A DNA stretch of 64,000 nt, from assembly GCF_016907755.1 (NCBI RefSeq), contig NZ_JAFBCN010000001.1:4526001-4590000 (forward strand). The letters are read 5' to 3'. The notes beneath the pieces were generated by a model, which was not told the origin of the DNA, did no database searches, and was given only the letters and a program-made list of their open reading frames with translations. Source of the DNA: Cellulosimicrobium cellulans (lineage in GTDB: Bacteria; Actinomycetota; Actinomycetes; Actinomycetales; Cellulomonadaceae). A program made the translations under genes and the position numbers. Below, in pieces: positions 8,409 through 18,454 of this stretch. How positions within the stretch are numbered: the stretch's first letter is position 1; every line of letters begins with the position of its first letter.

Positions 8409-8448
8409 TCCCGGAATTCCGGGATGTATAGCAAGGAAGGCCTTGCTA
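8409..8448. promoter_or_regulatory. Two adjacent palindromic operator candidates
   Basis: TCCCGGAATTCCGGGA at 8409-8424 is a perfect 16-base palindrome. Five bases on, TAGCAAGG (8429-8436) and CCTTGCTA (8441-8448) form a second dyad with a four-base centre. The patch 8405-8490 is markedly AT-richer than its surroundings. The second dyad is loosely like a DtxR/IdeR iron box, but the match is weak. The sites lie between the divergent DUF1540 and phosphotransferase genes and are closer to being upstream of DUF1540. Confidence 0.5.
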
Positions 8449-8558
8449 AGAAATGCAGGAATGGCGCGGAATTAGCGCACGACATTCTTGCGGAAATGCG
8501 TGGGCGGGCCGGTGCCCGGCCCTCGTCAGGAGGGGCAGGAGAGGCGTAGCGTCGGCTC

Positions 8559-9287
8559 ATGGCCCCCTCGCTCGGAGCGCCGCTGTTCTCGGGCGCCGAC
8601 GCCGACCTGTACGCGGTCGGCGCCGACCGCGTCCTCCGACGCTCACGCTCCGGGGCCGACACCGTCGGCACGGCCGAGGTCATGCGGCACGTGCGCGCCG
8701 CTGGCTTCCCCGCCCCGCGCGTCGACGCCGCGACGGACGGCGACCTCACCATGGAGCTCCTGCGGGGCCCGACGCTCCTCCAGTCGATCCTCGGCGGCCG
8801 GACGTCGCTCGCCGCGTCGGCCCGGATCCTCGTCGCCCTGCACGACGCGCTGCACGCGGTCCCGCCGCCGGCGCCGGACGAGCAGGCGTACGCGGCGCTC
8901 ACCGCGCCGTCCTTCGCGGCCCTCGACGACCCGGCCGCCGGGACGGCGTGCGTCGTGCACCTCGACCTGCACCCGGCCAACGTCGTGCTCACCGCCGACG
9001 GCCCGGCCGTCCTCGACTGGACGAACGCCCGGCTCGGGCCCGCCGGCCTCGACCTCGCCGTGACCGCCGTCGTGCTCGCGGAGGTCGCCGCCGACGAGGA
9101 CGACGAGCTCGCGCCCGGCGCGCGGGTCCTGCTGGACGCGTTCCTCCACCTCGCCGACCCGGTGCTCGTGCGACACCTCGACGCCGCCGCGCGGACCCGC
9201 GCCGCGGACCCCGGCCTCGACCCCTCGGAGGTCGCGCTCGTCCCGGCCGCCGCGGCGCTCGTCGCGCGCGAGGCCCACCGGAGCTGA
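8559..9287 (+). CDS. APH/choline-kinase-family phosphotransferase
   Basis: The 242-residue protein has the aminoglycoside phosphotransferase fold marks: catalytic loop VVHLDLHPANVVL (Brenner motif HxDxxxxN) at about 130-142 and the metal-binding VLDWTNARLGP a few residues later. It is shorter than typical aminoglycoside kinases (about 260-300) and has a reduced N-lobe. The substrate cannot be deduced; many actinobacterial members act on small metabolites and not on antibiotics. TAGCGT at 8547-8552 followed by six bases and ATG suggests leaderless transcription. Confidence 0.82.
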   Translation: MAPSLGAPLFSGADADLYAVGADRVLRRSRSGADTVGTAEVMRHVRAAGFPAPRVDAATDGDLTMELLRGPTLLQSILGGRTSLAASARILVALHDALHAVPPPAPDEQAYAALTAPSFAALDDPAAGTACVVHLDLHPANVVLTADGPAVLDWTNARLGPAGLDLAVTAVVLAEVAADEDDELAPGARVLLDAFLHLADPVLVRHLDAAARTRAADPGLDPSEVALVPAAAALVAREAHRS

Positions 9288-9288
9288 G

Positions 9289-9306
9289 CCCCCGGCGGAC
9301 CGGGGG
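9289..9306. terminator. Bidirectional terminator between phosphotransferase and hspR
   Basis: CCCCCGG (9289-9295), loop CGGA, CCGGGGG (9300-9306) form a hairpin that fills the 19-base gap between convergent genes. There is no U-tract, as is usual in such GC-rich genomes. Confidence 0.55.
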
Positions 9307-9837
9307 TCAGGACCCCGCGTCGTCGGGCCGGGGTCGCCAGATGACGAGCGCGCGCGCCTCGCCGTGCTCGACGAGGGACTCGCGCAGCGCCTCCTCGACC
9401 CCGCGGCGCACGCTGCGCCCGCGCGGAACCACGACGACGTCGCCGCTCGCCGCGGCCGCGAACACCCGGCCACCGGGCTCGACGCGCGCGGAGAGCGCCT
9501 CGATGCGGCGCTCCAGGCGCTCGACCTGCGACTCGAGCGCGAGGATGCGCTGGATGCCCGCGAGGTTGATGCCCTCGTCGTGACTCAGCCGCTGCACCTC
9601 GAGCAGCTTCGCGACGTCGCGCAGCGAGTACCGCCGCCCCCGGCCCGCGGTGCGGCGCGGCACCACGAGGCCGAGACGGTCGTACTGGCGCAGCGTCTGC
9701 GGGTGCATCCCCGCCAGCGTCGCGGCCTGGGAGATGACGAGGACGGGAGCGTCCTGGTCGACGTCGCTCGCCGGACCCCGCCCGACGCCACGTGCGTCCT
9801 CGCCGACCGAGAGGTCAGGAGTCTTCCGGTGGGCCAT
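9307..9837 (-). CDS. hspR: Heat-shock repressor HspR (MerR family)
   Basis: A MerR-type winged helix at about 35-100 (LVISQAATLAGMHPQTLRQY, DRLGLVVPRRTAGRGRRYS, then GINLAGIQRIL) followed by a coiled-coil ESQVERLERRIEAL. HPQTLRQYDRLGLV is typical of HspR, which represses the dnaK operon together with DnaK by binding HAIR repeats. Here it is the last gene of dnaK-grpE-dnaJ-hspR, ten bases after dnaJ, the classical order in actinobacteria. AAGGGGG five bases before ATG 9837 decides for this start over the GTG three bases upstream. Two HAIR-like sites lie before dnaK. Confidence 0.95.
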   Translation of the reverse strand: MAHRKTPDLSVGEDARGVGRGPASDVDQDAPVLVISQAATLAGMHPQTLRQYDRLGLVVPRRTAGRGRRYSLRDVAKLLEVQRLSHDEGINLAGIQRILALESQVERLERRIEALSARVEPGGRVFAAAASGDVVVVPRGRSVRRGVEEALRESLVEHGEARALVIWRPRPDDAGS

Positions 9838-9847
9838 CACGGCCCCC

Positions 9848-10840
9848 TTACTCCGCGGCCTGGCGGACCAGGTCGGCGCGCACGTCCTGGCCGTCCGTCT
9901 CGGCGGCGAACGTCTCGACCGCCTCGCGCGCGGCCTTCGACAGCTTCTGCGGCACCGCGACCTGGACGGTGACGAGCAGGTCGCCGGTGGCCTTCGCGGT
10001 CTTCACTCCGCGGCCCTTGACGCGCAGCGTGCGCCCCGAGGGCGTCCCGGCCGGGACCTTGACCTTGACCGACGCACCGTCGAGCGTGGGCACGGCGATC
10101 GTCGCCCCGAGCGCCGCCTCGGCGAACGTCACGGGGACGGTCGCGCGCAGGTTGTTGCCGTCGAGCGAGAACACCGGGTGCGGGGTGACGTGCACGGTGA
10201 CGACGAGGTCGCCGTCCGGACCGCCCGCCATGCCGGGGCGGCCCTTGCCGCGCAGGCGGATCTTCTGGCCGTCGCGCACGCCCGGCGGGATGCGGGTGGT
10301 GACGTTGCGGCCGTCGACGGTGAAGGTCACGGTCGACCCCTCGACCGCCTGGCGGAACGGGAGGGTCGTGGCCGCGGCGACGTCCGACCCGGCCCGCGGG
10401 CGGGGACCGCCGCCGAACTGCTGCGCGCCCGCGCCGCCGAACATCGAGCCGAGGATGTCCTCGAAGCCGCCCGCGCTCTGGCCGCCGGTCGAGTAGCGGA
10501 CCCGGGTCCCGCCCGGGCCGCCGCCGCCGAACATGCCGCCGAACACGTCCTCGAAGCCTGCGCCCCCGGCGCCGCCGGGCCCCGCGGAGAAGCGGGCACC
10601 GCCGCCGGCCATCGCCCGGATCGCGTCGTACTGCTCGCGCTCCTTGGCGTCCGACAGCACGGCGTACGCCTCGCCGATCTCCTTGAACTTCGCCTCCGCG
10701 CCCTCGTCACCCTGGTTCTGGTCCGGGTGGTACTTGCGCGCGAGCTTGCGATAGGCCTTCTTGATCGTGGCGTCGTCGGCGTCCTTGGGGACGCCGAGCG
10801 CGGCGTAGAAGTCCTTCTCCATCCAGTCCTGTCCGGTCAC
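9848..10840 (-). CDS. dnaJ: DnaJ-type cochaperone without zinc finger
   Basis: The 330-residue protein has an N-terminal J domain at about 8-75 with the HPD motif (KYHPDQNQ) needed to stimulate DnaK ATPase, a Gly/Phe-rich linker (about 80-140) and a DnaJ C-terminal substrate-binding/dimer region. The four CxxCxGxG zinc repeats of type I DnaJ are absent, so it is a type II (CbpA-like) Hsp40 placed in the dnaK operon. Start GTG 10840 has GGAGGGAGG just upstream. The 192-base gap to grpE holds a large hairpin, unusual inside this operon. Confidence 0.93.
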   Translation of the reverse strand: MTGQDWMEKDFYAALGVPKDADDATIKKAYRKLARKYHPDQNQGDEGAEAKFKEIGEAYAVLSDAKEREQYDAIRAMAGGGARFSAGPGGAGGAGFEDVFGGMFGGGGPGGTRVRYSTGGQSAGGFEDILGSMFGGAGAQQFGGGPRPRAGSDVAAATTLPFRQAVEGSTVTFTVDGRNVTTRIPPGVRDGQKIRLRGKGRPGMAGGPDGDLVVTVHVTPHPVFSLDGNNLRATVPVTFAEAALGATIAVPTLDGASVKVKVPAGTPSGRTLRVKGRGVKTAKATGDLLVTVQVAVPQKLSKAAREAVETFAAETDGQDVRADLVRQAAE

Positions 10841-10961
10841 GGCGCCTCCCTCCAGTCGGTGGTCGTGGTCCTGGTCCTTCGTGTCTCGGGTGTCGGTGTG
10901 CTGCTGGTGGTGCTGTGCTCGTCGACGTGCCCGTCGATGCGCTCGTCGTGGTGATCCTCGC

Positions 10962-11016
10962 GTGCCCGACGGCGGGGCGCACCTCCGCGCGGGAGGTGCG
11001 CCGCGCCGTCGGGCAC
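10962..11016. terminator. Large hairpin between grpE and dnaJ
   Basis: The segment begins GTGCCCGACGGCG and ends CGCCGTCGGGCAC, with an inner stem GGCGCACCTCC / GGGAGGTGCGCC, giving a nearly continuous stem of about 25 pairs and a tiny loop. It lies inside the dnaK operon on the leftward transcript, so it may cause partial termination or protect the grpE/dnaK messenger end. The 120 bases between it and dnaJ are low-complexity and carry no gene. Confidence 0.55.
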
Positions 11017-11032
11017 GGGCGGAGGACCCGGC

Positions 11033-11691
11033 CTACTCGGGGCCGACGACCGAGACGCGCGCGGCGCGCACGACGCGGTCCCCGATCCGGTAGCCCGGCT
11101 CGATGACGAGGTTCACCGTGGCCACGGTCGCCTCGGGGTCGACCTGGTGCATGAGCGCCTCGTGGACGGTGGGGTCGAACTCCTCCCCCACCTTCCCGTA
11201 GCGCTCGATGCCGAACTTGCCCAGGCTCGCGTCGAGCTTCTCCGCGATCGCGGCGAACGGGCCCGTGAGCTCGCCGTGCTGGCGTGCGCGGTCGATGTCG
11301 TCGAGCACCGGCAGGAGCCCGGCGAGCACGTCCTCCACGCCCTTCGCCCGCGCGGCCTCCTGGTCGCGCAGCGAGCGGTTGCGGTAGTTCGTGAAGCTCG
11401 CCCGCTCGCGCTGGAGCGCGTCGAGGTGCTCCGCGGCCTCGGCCTTGGCGGCCAGGACGGCCGCGTCGACCTCGGCCTCGTCGGACGGCTCGAAGTCGAG
11501 GCCCGCGAGCGGGTCCGTCTCCGCGTCGTCCCCGGCCGAGCCACCGGCGGAGCCGGCGCCCGCGCCCTCGCGCGGGCGGCCGGTCTCCGGGTCGACCTTG
11601 CGCTTGTCGGTGAACTGGAACGGCTTGTCCTCGGGGCCCTGGCCGGGCTCGCGCCCGGCCTGCTCCTCGGGGCCCCGGTCCTCGGGGGACG

Positions 11692-11695
<4 letters not shown>
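11033..11695 (-). CDS. grpE: Nucleotide exchange factor GrpE
   Basis: The 220-residue protein has a charged, disordered N-terminal 80 residues, a long helix ([35 protein letters not shown]) and the compact GrpE head ([17 protein letters not shown]...[22 protein letters not shown]...[20 protein letters not shown]). GrpE releases ADP from DnaK. The GTG start overlaps the dnaK stop by four bases (GTGA), so the two are translationally coupled. Part of the HspR-controlled operon. Confidence 0.96.
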
Positions 11696-13575
<1,880 letters not shown>

Positions 13576-13636
13576 GTGTGCTGCCTCCGTTGTGGATGGG
13601 GTGCCCGACGGCGCACGCGCGCCGGGGCACACCGGG

Positions 13637-13656
13637 TTGAGTCTGCTTCACTCAAG
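13637..13656. promoter_or_regulatory. HAIR site 1 (HspR operator)
   Basis: TTGAGT, seven bases, ACTCAAG: this matches the HAIR consensus CTTGAGT-N7-ACTCAAG in all but one flank base. HspR is encoded at the end of the same operon, so the loop is autoregulatory. Confidence 0.85.
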
Positions 13657-13683
13657 GTAGGCACGGGGTGCGCTCGCGCGCAA
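13654..13683 (-). promoter_or_regulatory. dnaK promoter
   Basis: On the minus strand TTGCGC (13678-13683) and TACCTT (13654-13659) are separated by 18 bases, a sigma-70-like pair. The -10 box touches HAIR site 1, so HspR binding would block it. Confidence 0.6.
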
Positions 13684-13698
13684 GCCCGCTCGCCAGAA

Positions 13699-13719
13699 CT
13701 TGAGTCTGTCAGGCTCAAC
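13699..13719. promoter_or_regulatory. HAIR site 2, imperfect (HspR operator)
   Basis: CTTGAGT, seven bases, GCTCAAC: one half is exact and the other has two changes. It lies about 62 bases from site 1, next to the stop of the AlaRS-like gene. Confidence 0.65.
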
Positions 13720-13735
13720 CTTCACTCAGGGCGAA

Positions 13736-15133
13736 CTATTCCCCGCTCGTGAGGGCCGCCCGCGAGCGTGCCCGCTGGCGCTCCCGCTGCAGCGTGTAGC
13801 CCTCCCGCCAGTCCGGGGCGAGCGCCATGTCGCGGCGGCGGACCTCGTCGACCGACAGCTCGACGGGGAAGCCCCAGGTGTCCGCCAGCACGAACAGGTC
13901 GTCCCCGGTGACCGTCGCGCCCGCGAGCTTCTCGAGCTCCCGGAGCCCGCGGTGCACCGTGCGACGGAAGCGCGACTCCTCGTCGCGCAGGACCGTGCTC
14001 AGCTCCTCGCGCTGCGCGACCAGGCCCGGGTAGGCGTCGCCGTACGTCTCGGCCACGACGGCGACGAGGTCGTCGGCGAACCGCTCGTCCAGGCCGAGGC
14101 GGAGGGCGTGCACCACCGCCCGGCGGACGAGCCGCCGCAGGACGTACCCGTGCGTCTTGTTGCCCGGGCGCACCCCGTCCGCGGCGAGGAACGTCGCGGC
14201 CCGGACGTGGTCGGCGATCACGCGGAACGGGCGCGGGTCGTCCTCGTACGCGCGGCCGCTGAGCGCCTCGAGCCGGTCCACCAGCGGACGCAGGAGGCTC
14301 ACGTCGAACACGTCGGGGCTCGCCATGGCGGCCGCGGCGATGCGCTCGAGCCCGCCCCCGAAGTCGATGCTCGGCTCGTCGAGGGGGGCGAAGCCCTCGG
14401 TGGTCCGGCGGTAGCGCATGAACACCTGGTTGCCGATCTCGACGAACCGGCCCCCGTCGCTCGCGGGATGGGGCTCACCGGCCGACGGGTCGTGGTGCTC
14501 GGGGCCGAGGTCGTAGAAGACCTCCGAGTCCGGCCCGCAGGGGTCGCCGACCGGCGTGCCGTCCAGGCCGCCTCCCCGGCTCCACCAGTTCTCCTCGGCG
14601 TCGTAGAGGAAGACCCGGCCGCCGCGCATCCCGTCACGGTCGCCGTCGGCACGGGACCCCACGTCCACGAGCCGTGCCGCGATCCCGTGCTCCGCGAACA
14701 CCGTGACCCAGGCCCGTGCGGCCTCGTCGTCACGAGGGATCCCGTGCTCGGGCGACCCGCGGAAGCACGTGACGTACAGGCGCTCGAGGTCGACGCCGAC
14801 GTGCGCGAGGAACTCGGCGAACCAGCGGACCTGCTGCTCCACGTCGGCGGACCCCAGGCTCCAGTTGCCCAGCATCTCGAAGAACGTCGTGTGCCGGCGG
14901 TCCCCGACCTCGTCGATGTCCTGCGCCCGGACGCACGGCTGCGAGTCGACCAGGAGGGGCCCGGCGTCGTGCTCCCGGGCACCCAGCAGGTAGGGCATCA
15001 GCGGCTGCATCCCGGCACCCGTGAACAGCGTCGTCGGATCCTCGCGGAGCACCAGGGGCGCTCGCTCGATCACGGCGTGACCCCGTGAGGCGAAGAACTC
15101 GAGGTAGGCCGAACGGATCTCCTGGGCGTTCAT
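13736..15133 (-). CDS. Alanyl-tRNA synthetase paralogue lacking editing and C-Ala domains
   Basis: The 465-residue protein covers only the class II catalytic core and tRNA-recognition helices of AlaRS. Visible: motif 2 region TTFFEMLGNWSLG (82-94), ENWWSRGGGLDGTP...PDSEVFYDLG, motif 3 DFGGGLERI (257-265), and the RVIADHVRAATFLAADGVRPGNKTHGYVLRRLVRRAV helix region. True AlaRS has about 870-890 residues; the HxxxH editing domain and C-terminal oligomer domain are absent. It may charge alanine or serine without proofreading, activate an amino acid for another acceptor, or be a resistance paralogue; a second full-length alaS would be expected elsewhere. Downstream of dnaK's control region and transcribed leftward. 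Confidence 0.85.
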   Translation of the reverse strand: MNAQEIRSAYLEFFASRGHAVIERAPLVLREDPTTLFTGAGMQPLMPYLLGAREHDAGPLLVDSQPCVRAQDIDEVGDRRHTTFFEMLGNWSLGSADVEQQVRWFAEFLAHVGVDLERLYVTCFRGSPEHGIPRDDEAARAWVTVFAEHGIAARLVDVGSRADGDRDGMRGGRVFLYDAEENWWSRGGGLDGTPVGDPCGPDSEVFYDLGPEHHDPSAGEPHPASDGGRFVEIGNQVFMRYRRTTEGFAPLDEPSIDFGGGLERIAAAAMASPDVFDVSLLRPLVDRLEALSGRAYEDDPRPFRVIADHVRAATFLAADGVRPGNKTHGYVLRRLVRRAVVHALRLGLDERFADDLVAVVAETYGDAYPGLVAQREELSTVLRDEESRFRRTVHRGLRELEKLAGATVTGDDLFVLADTWGFPVELSVDEVRRRDMALAPDWREGYTLQRERQRARSRAALTSGE

Positions 15134-15252
15134 CCGACGACCCTAGGGACGGCGCCCGCGGTCCTCCAGGTCAATTCGCCGACGACGGTCGGACGACACT
15201 CGTCACGAGGTCGCCGAGGGGCGCTGAGCGTCCCCGGCGCCCGTTGCCGTGC

Positions 15253-15287
15253 GGGCGGGGTCGGTGCGCCGGGCGCCGACCCCGCCC
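15253..15287 (-). terminator. Terminator of the cold-shock-repeat gene
   Basis: GGGCGGGGTCGG (15253-15264) and CCGACCCCGCCC (15276-15287) form a perfect 12-pair stem with an 11-base loop, directly after the stop of the leftward gene. Confidence 0.65.
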
Positions 15288-15291
15288 TCGC

Positions 15292-16239
15292 TCACAGCAG
15301 CTCGACGCGGTCCGCCTGCGGGCCCCGGTCGCTCTGGCGCACCGCGAACCGGACCCGGTCGCCCTCCTCCAGGACCTCGTCGTCGCGCACGACCGACACG
15401 TGCACGAACAGGTCCTCGCCCCCGGCGTCGGGCGTGATGAACCCGAAGCCACGGTCCGCGTCGTAGCGCGCGACGGTGCCCTCACCCCCACGCACCGGCC
15501 TGCCGGACCCTCCCGGACGGCCGGAGCGGTCCGAGCGGTCGGGGCGGCCACGGTCCGCGGACGGGCGCGCGCCGCGGGAGCCGCGCACGAGCTGCACGTT
15601 GCGGGCATTCGGCCCCTTGTCGCCCGCGACGACGTCGTACGTCACGCGCGCGCCCTCGGCGAGCTCGGTCAGCCCCCGGCCCAGGGCGCTGACGTGCACG
15701 AAGACGTCGTCGCCGCCACCGTCGGGGACGACGAAACCGAAGCCCTTGACGTCGTCGTACCAGGAGACGGTGCCGTCCGCGCCGTCGGTCGCGGGCTGCG
15801 CGGCCTGCGCCCCGAGCGGCAGCAGGTGGTCCGCCTGCGGACCCTTCTCCCCCTCGACGACGAGGAACGCGACCCGCTGGCCCTCGGAGACCACGCCACC
15901 CCCGACGATGGCCGAGCTGTGCAGGAAGATCTGGGCGCTGTCACCGTCCGGCGTGACGAAGCCGTAGCCCTTGGTCGGCTCGTACCAGGCGACGGTGCCG
16001 AGCACGCCCAGGGGCGCGTCGGCAGCCCGGTCGCCCGTGACGCGGACGTGGCGCGCCTGCGGCCCGCGGTCGCCCTCGCCCACCTCGAACTCGACGACCT
16101 GCCCCTCCCGGAGCTGCTTGGGCCCGTCGTCGCCGACGATCTCGGACGCGTGGACGAACAGGTCCTCCGCCTCGTTCCCGAGGTCGATGAAGCCGAACCC
16201 TCGGTCGGCGTCGAACCATCGGACAGTTCCCTGGGGCAC
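15292..16239 (-). CDS. Four-cold-shock-domain RNA-binding protein
   Basis: The 315-residue protein is made of four CspA-like cold shock domains at about 3-68, 80-142, 154-218 and 252-315. Each has the RNP1 line ([28 protein letters not shown]) and an RNP2-like line (LFVHAS, IFLHSS, VFVHVS, LFVHVS) plus the (D/E)KGP(Q/N)A end. An Arg/Ser/Gly-rich linker (219-251) separates domains three and four. Bacterial Csp proteins usually have one domain of about 67 residues. The GTG at 16239 has GAGGAG upstream and matches the start of single-domain Csp (MPQGTVRWF); the 25 residues encoded above it are not Csp-like. It probably binds single-stranded RNA as a multivalent chaperone. Confidence 0.9.
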   Translation of the reverse strand: MPQGTVRWFDADRGFGFIDLGNEAEDLFVHASEIVGDDGPKQLREGQVVEFEVGEGDRGPQARHVRVTGDRAADAPLGVLGTVAWYEPTKGYGFVTPDGDSAQIFLHSSAIVGGGVVSEGQRVAFLVVEGEKGPQADHLLPLGAQAAQPATDGADGTVSWYDDVKGFGFVVPDGGGDDVFVHVSALGRGLTELAEGARVTYDVVAGDKGPNARNVQLVRGSRGARPSADRGRPDRSDRSGRPGGSGRPVRGGEGTVARYDADRGFGFITPDAGGEDLFVHVSVVRDDEVLEEGDRVRFAVRQSDRGPQADRVELL

Positions 16240-16315
16240 GGAGTACTCCTCGTCTTGGCAGGCAGTGCTGCCACCCATTGTCCCCCAGGTCTCGGCGCCC
16301 GCCGCGAGCAGCACT

Positions 16316-16345
16316 TGACGAACTCCTCCCGGTGCGGGTTCATAA
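16316..16345 (+). promoter_or_regulatory. Candidate promoter of the chitinase gene
   Basis: TTGACG (16316-16321), 18 bases, TTCATA (16340-16345), about 55 bases ahead of the chitinase start. The -35 is good, the -10 is weak. I saw no DasR-type palindrome near it. Confidence 0.35.
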
Positions 16346-16399
16346 GGAGTGCATCGTTAAGTTCCCTGAGAGTTTGATTCGACCTGCAACGGAGCAGAC

Positions 16400-18319
16400 A
16401 TGAACAGACTTCGCACCGCCGCCGCGGCACTGGCCGTGGCCCTCGTCTCCAGCCTCGCCCTGACCGCCGCCCCCGCCTCCGCCGAGGAGGTGCTCGCCAA
16501 CGGGGGCTTCGAGTCGGGCACGCTCAGCCCCTGGACCTGCTCGGGAACGTCCGGAGCCGTCGTCTCCACCCCCGTGCGGACGGGGACCAAGGCGCTGCAA
16601 GGGACCCCCGCGGGCCTCGACAACGCGCGCTGCTCGCAGTCCGTCCCGACCGTCGCCGGCACGCAGTACACCCTCTCCGCCTGGGTGCGCGGCAGCTACG
16701 TCTACCTGGGGGTCGACGGCGGCACCTCGACCTGGACCCCGAGCGCGACCGACTGGACCCGCCTCACGGTCACGTTCACCGCCGCGAGCAGCACCACGCA
16801 GGTCTACCTCCACGGCTGGTACGGCACCGGCGCCTACCAGGCGGACGACGTCTCGCTCCAGGGCGCGGGCGGCCCGCCGCCCGTCGTGCCGGGCACGCCG
16901 GGCACGCCCGTCGCCGGGACGGTCACCTCGACGTCGGCCGCCCTCTCGTGGGGCGCGTCCTCGGGCACGGTGACGGGCTACCGCGTCTACGAGGGCAGCA
17001 CGGTCGTCGCGACGTCCACGGGCACCTCGGCCACCGTCTCCGGGCTCGCGGCGTGCACCCCGCACACGTACTCGGTCGCGGCCTACAACACCGCGGGCGA
17101 GTCGCCCCGCTCCGGGAGCGTCACCGTCACGACGGCCGGGTGCGGGACCGGTGTCCCCAGCGCGCCCACCGCCCTGCGCGTGGCGACGACCGCCGACACC
17201 TCGCTCGGTCTGGCCTGGACGGCCTCGACCGGGACCGTCACGGGGTACCGCGTCTACGAGGGCACGACCCTGCGGACGACCGTCACCGGGACCAGCGCGA
17301 CGCTGACCGGGCTCGCGGCCTGCTCGAGCCACACCTACACCGTGCGCGCCTACAACGCGACGGGCGAGTCCCCGGCCGCCACCGTGACGGGCTCGACGAG
17401 CGGCTGCCAGACCGCGGCCCTGCCGAAGCACCTCCTCACGGGGTACTGGCAGAACTTCGTCAACGGGGCCACGCCGCTGCGGCTGTCGGCCGTCCCGACG
17501 TCCTACGACCTCGTCGCGGTCGCGTTCGCGGACGCCGTCCCGAGCACGCCCGGCGCCGTCACGTTCGGCGTCGACCCCGGCCTGTCCGCCGCGCTCGGCG
17601 GCTACACGAACGACCAGCTCAAGGCCGACGTCGCGACGCTCCACGCGCGCGGCCAGCACGTGATCCTGTCCGTGGGCGGCGAGAAGGGCACGGTGTCGGT
17701 CGGCAGCGCGGCCGCGGCGTCGGCCTTCGCGACCAGCGTGATCGGGCTCATCGACACGTACGGGTTCGACGGCGTCGACATCGACCTCGAGAACGGGGTC
17801 AACCCGACGTACATGGGGCAGGCGCTGCGCCAGGTCCGGGCGGCCGTCGGGCCGGACCTCATCATCACGATGGCGCCGCAGACCATCGACATGCAGTCGA
17901 CGGGCAGCTCTTACTTCCGGCTCGCGCTCGACATCAAGGACATCCTCACGATCGTCCACACGCAGTACTACAACTCGGGCACCATGCTCGGCTGCGACCA
18001 GATGCAGGCGTACGGGCAGGGCACGGTGAACTTCCTCACCGCGCTGTCGTGCATCCAGCTCCAGAGCGCGCTGCGGCCGGACCAGGTCGCGCTCGGCCTG
18101 CCGGCCACCACCCAGGCGGCGGGCGGCGGGTACGTGAACCCGTCGGTCGTGAACGACGCGCTGAGCTGCCTCGCCGCGGGCACGCGCTGCGGGAGCTTCG
18201 TGCCCCCGGCCCGGTGGCCCGACATCCGCGGGGCGATGACGTGGTCGATCAACTGGGACGCGAGCAACGGGTACGCGTTCGCGACCTCGGTGGACGCCCA
18301 CCTGGCCGGCATGCCGTGA
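16400..18319 (+). CDS. Secreted GH18 chitinase with N-terminal carbohydrate-binding domain and two FnIII domains
   Basis: The 639-residue protein has a Sec signal (MNRLRTAAAALAVALVSSLA...ASA), then a CBM4/9/16-like beta-sandwich at about 29-155 (LANGGFESGTLSPW), two fibronectin III domains at about 165-250 and 253-335, and a GH18 TIM barrel from about 342 to the end. The barrel carries the catalytic line DGVDIDLE at 457-464 with proton donor E464, SVGG on strand 3, and MTWSINWD on strand 8. It hydrolyses chitin with retention. GGAG is seven bases before ATG. It resembles Streptomyces ChiC/ChiD-type enzymes, but the binding module differs from CBM5/12. Confidence 0.95.
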   Translation: MNRLRTAAAALAVALVSSLALTAAPASAEEVLANGGFESGTLSPWTCSGTSGAVVSTPVRTGTKALQGTPAGLDNARCSQSVPTVAGTQYTLSAWVRGSYVYLGVDGGTSTWTPSATDWTRLTVTFTAASSTTQVYLHGWYGTGAYQADDVSLQGAGGPPPVVPGTPGTPVAGTVTSTSAALSWGASSGTVTGYRVYEGSTVVATSTGTSATVSGLAACTPHTYSVAAYNTAGESPRSGSVTVTTAGCGTGVPSAPTALRVATTADTSLGLAWTASTGTVTGYRVYEGTTLRTTVTGTSATLTGLAACSSHTYTVRAYNATGESPAATVTGSTSGCQTAALPKHLLTGYWQNFVNGATPLRLSAVPTSYDLVAVAFADAVPSTPGAVTFGVDPGLSAALGGYTNDQLKADVATLHARGQHVILSVGGEKGTVSVGSAAAASAFATSVIGLIDTYGFDGVDIDLENGVNPTYMGQALRQVRAAVGPDLIITMAPQTIDMQSTGSSYFRLALDIKDILTIVHTQYYNSGTMLGCDQMQAYGQGTVNFLTALSCIQLQSALRPDQVALGLPATTQAAGGGYVNPSVVNDALSCLAAGTRCGSFVPPARWPDIRGAMTWSINWDASNGYAFATSVDAHLAGMP

Positions 18320-18341
18320 CCGCACCGTCCTCGGACGAGAC

Positions 18342-18387
18342 GTGAGACGTGGCCCCTCGGAGCGTGTCCCGGGGGGCCACTTCTCAC
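18342..18387. terminator. Terminator after the chitinase gene
   Basis: GTGAGA-C-GTGGCCCC (18342-18356) pairs with GGGGCCAC-T-TCTCAC (18373-18387), a 14-pair stem with one internal mismatch, 23 bases after the stop codon. Confidence 0.65.
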
Positions 18388-18454
18388 CTCTCGCCGCTCT
18401 GGGGCCCCGCGGCTACGCTCGCGATGGCCCGCCCGCACCGTCCCGAGGAGTCCC

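Noticed and set aside
16240-16399. DasR-type operator before the chitinase gene
   Set aside because: I looked for an ACTGGTCTAGACCAGT-like palindrome and found none.
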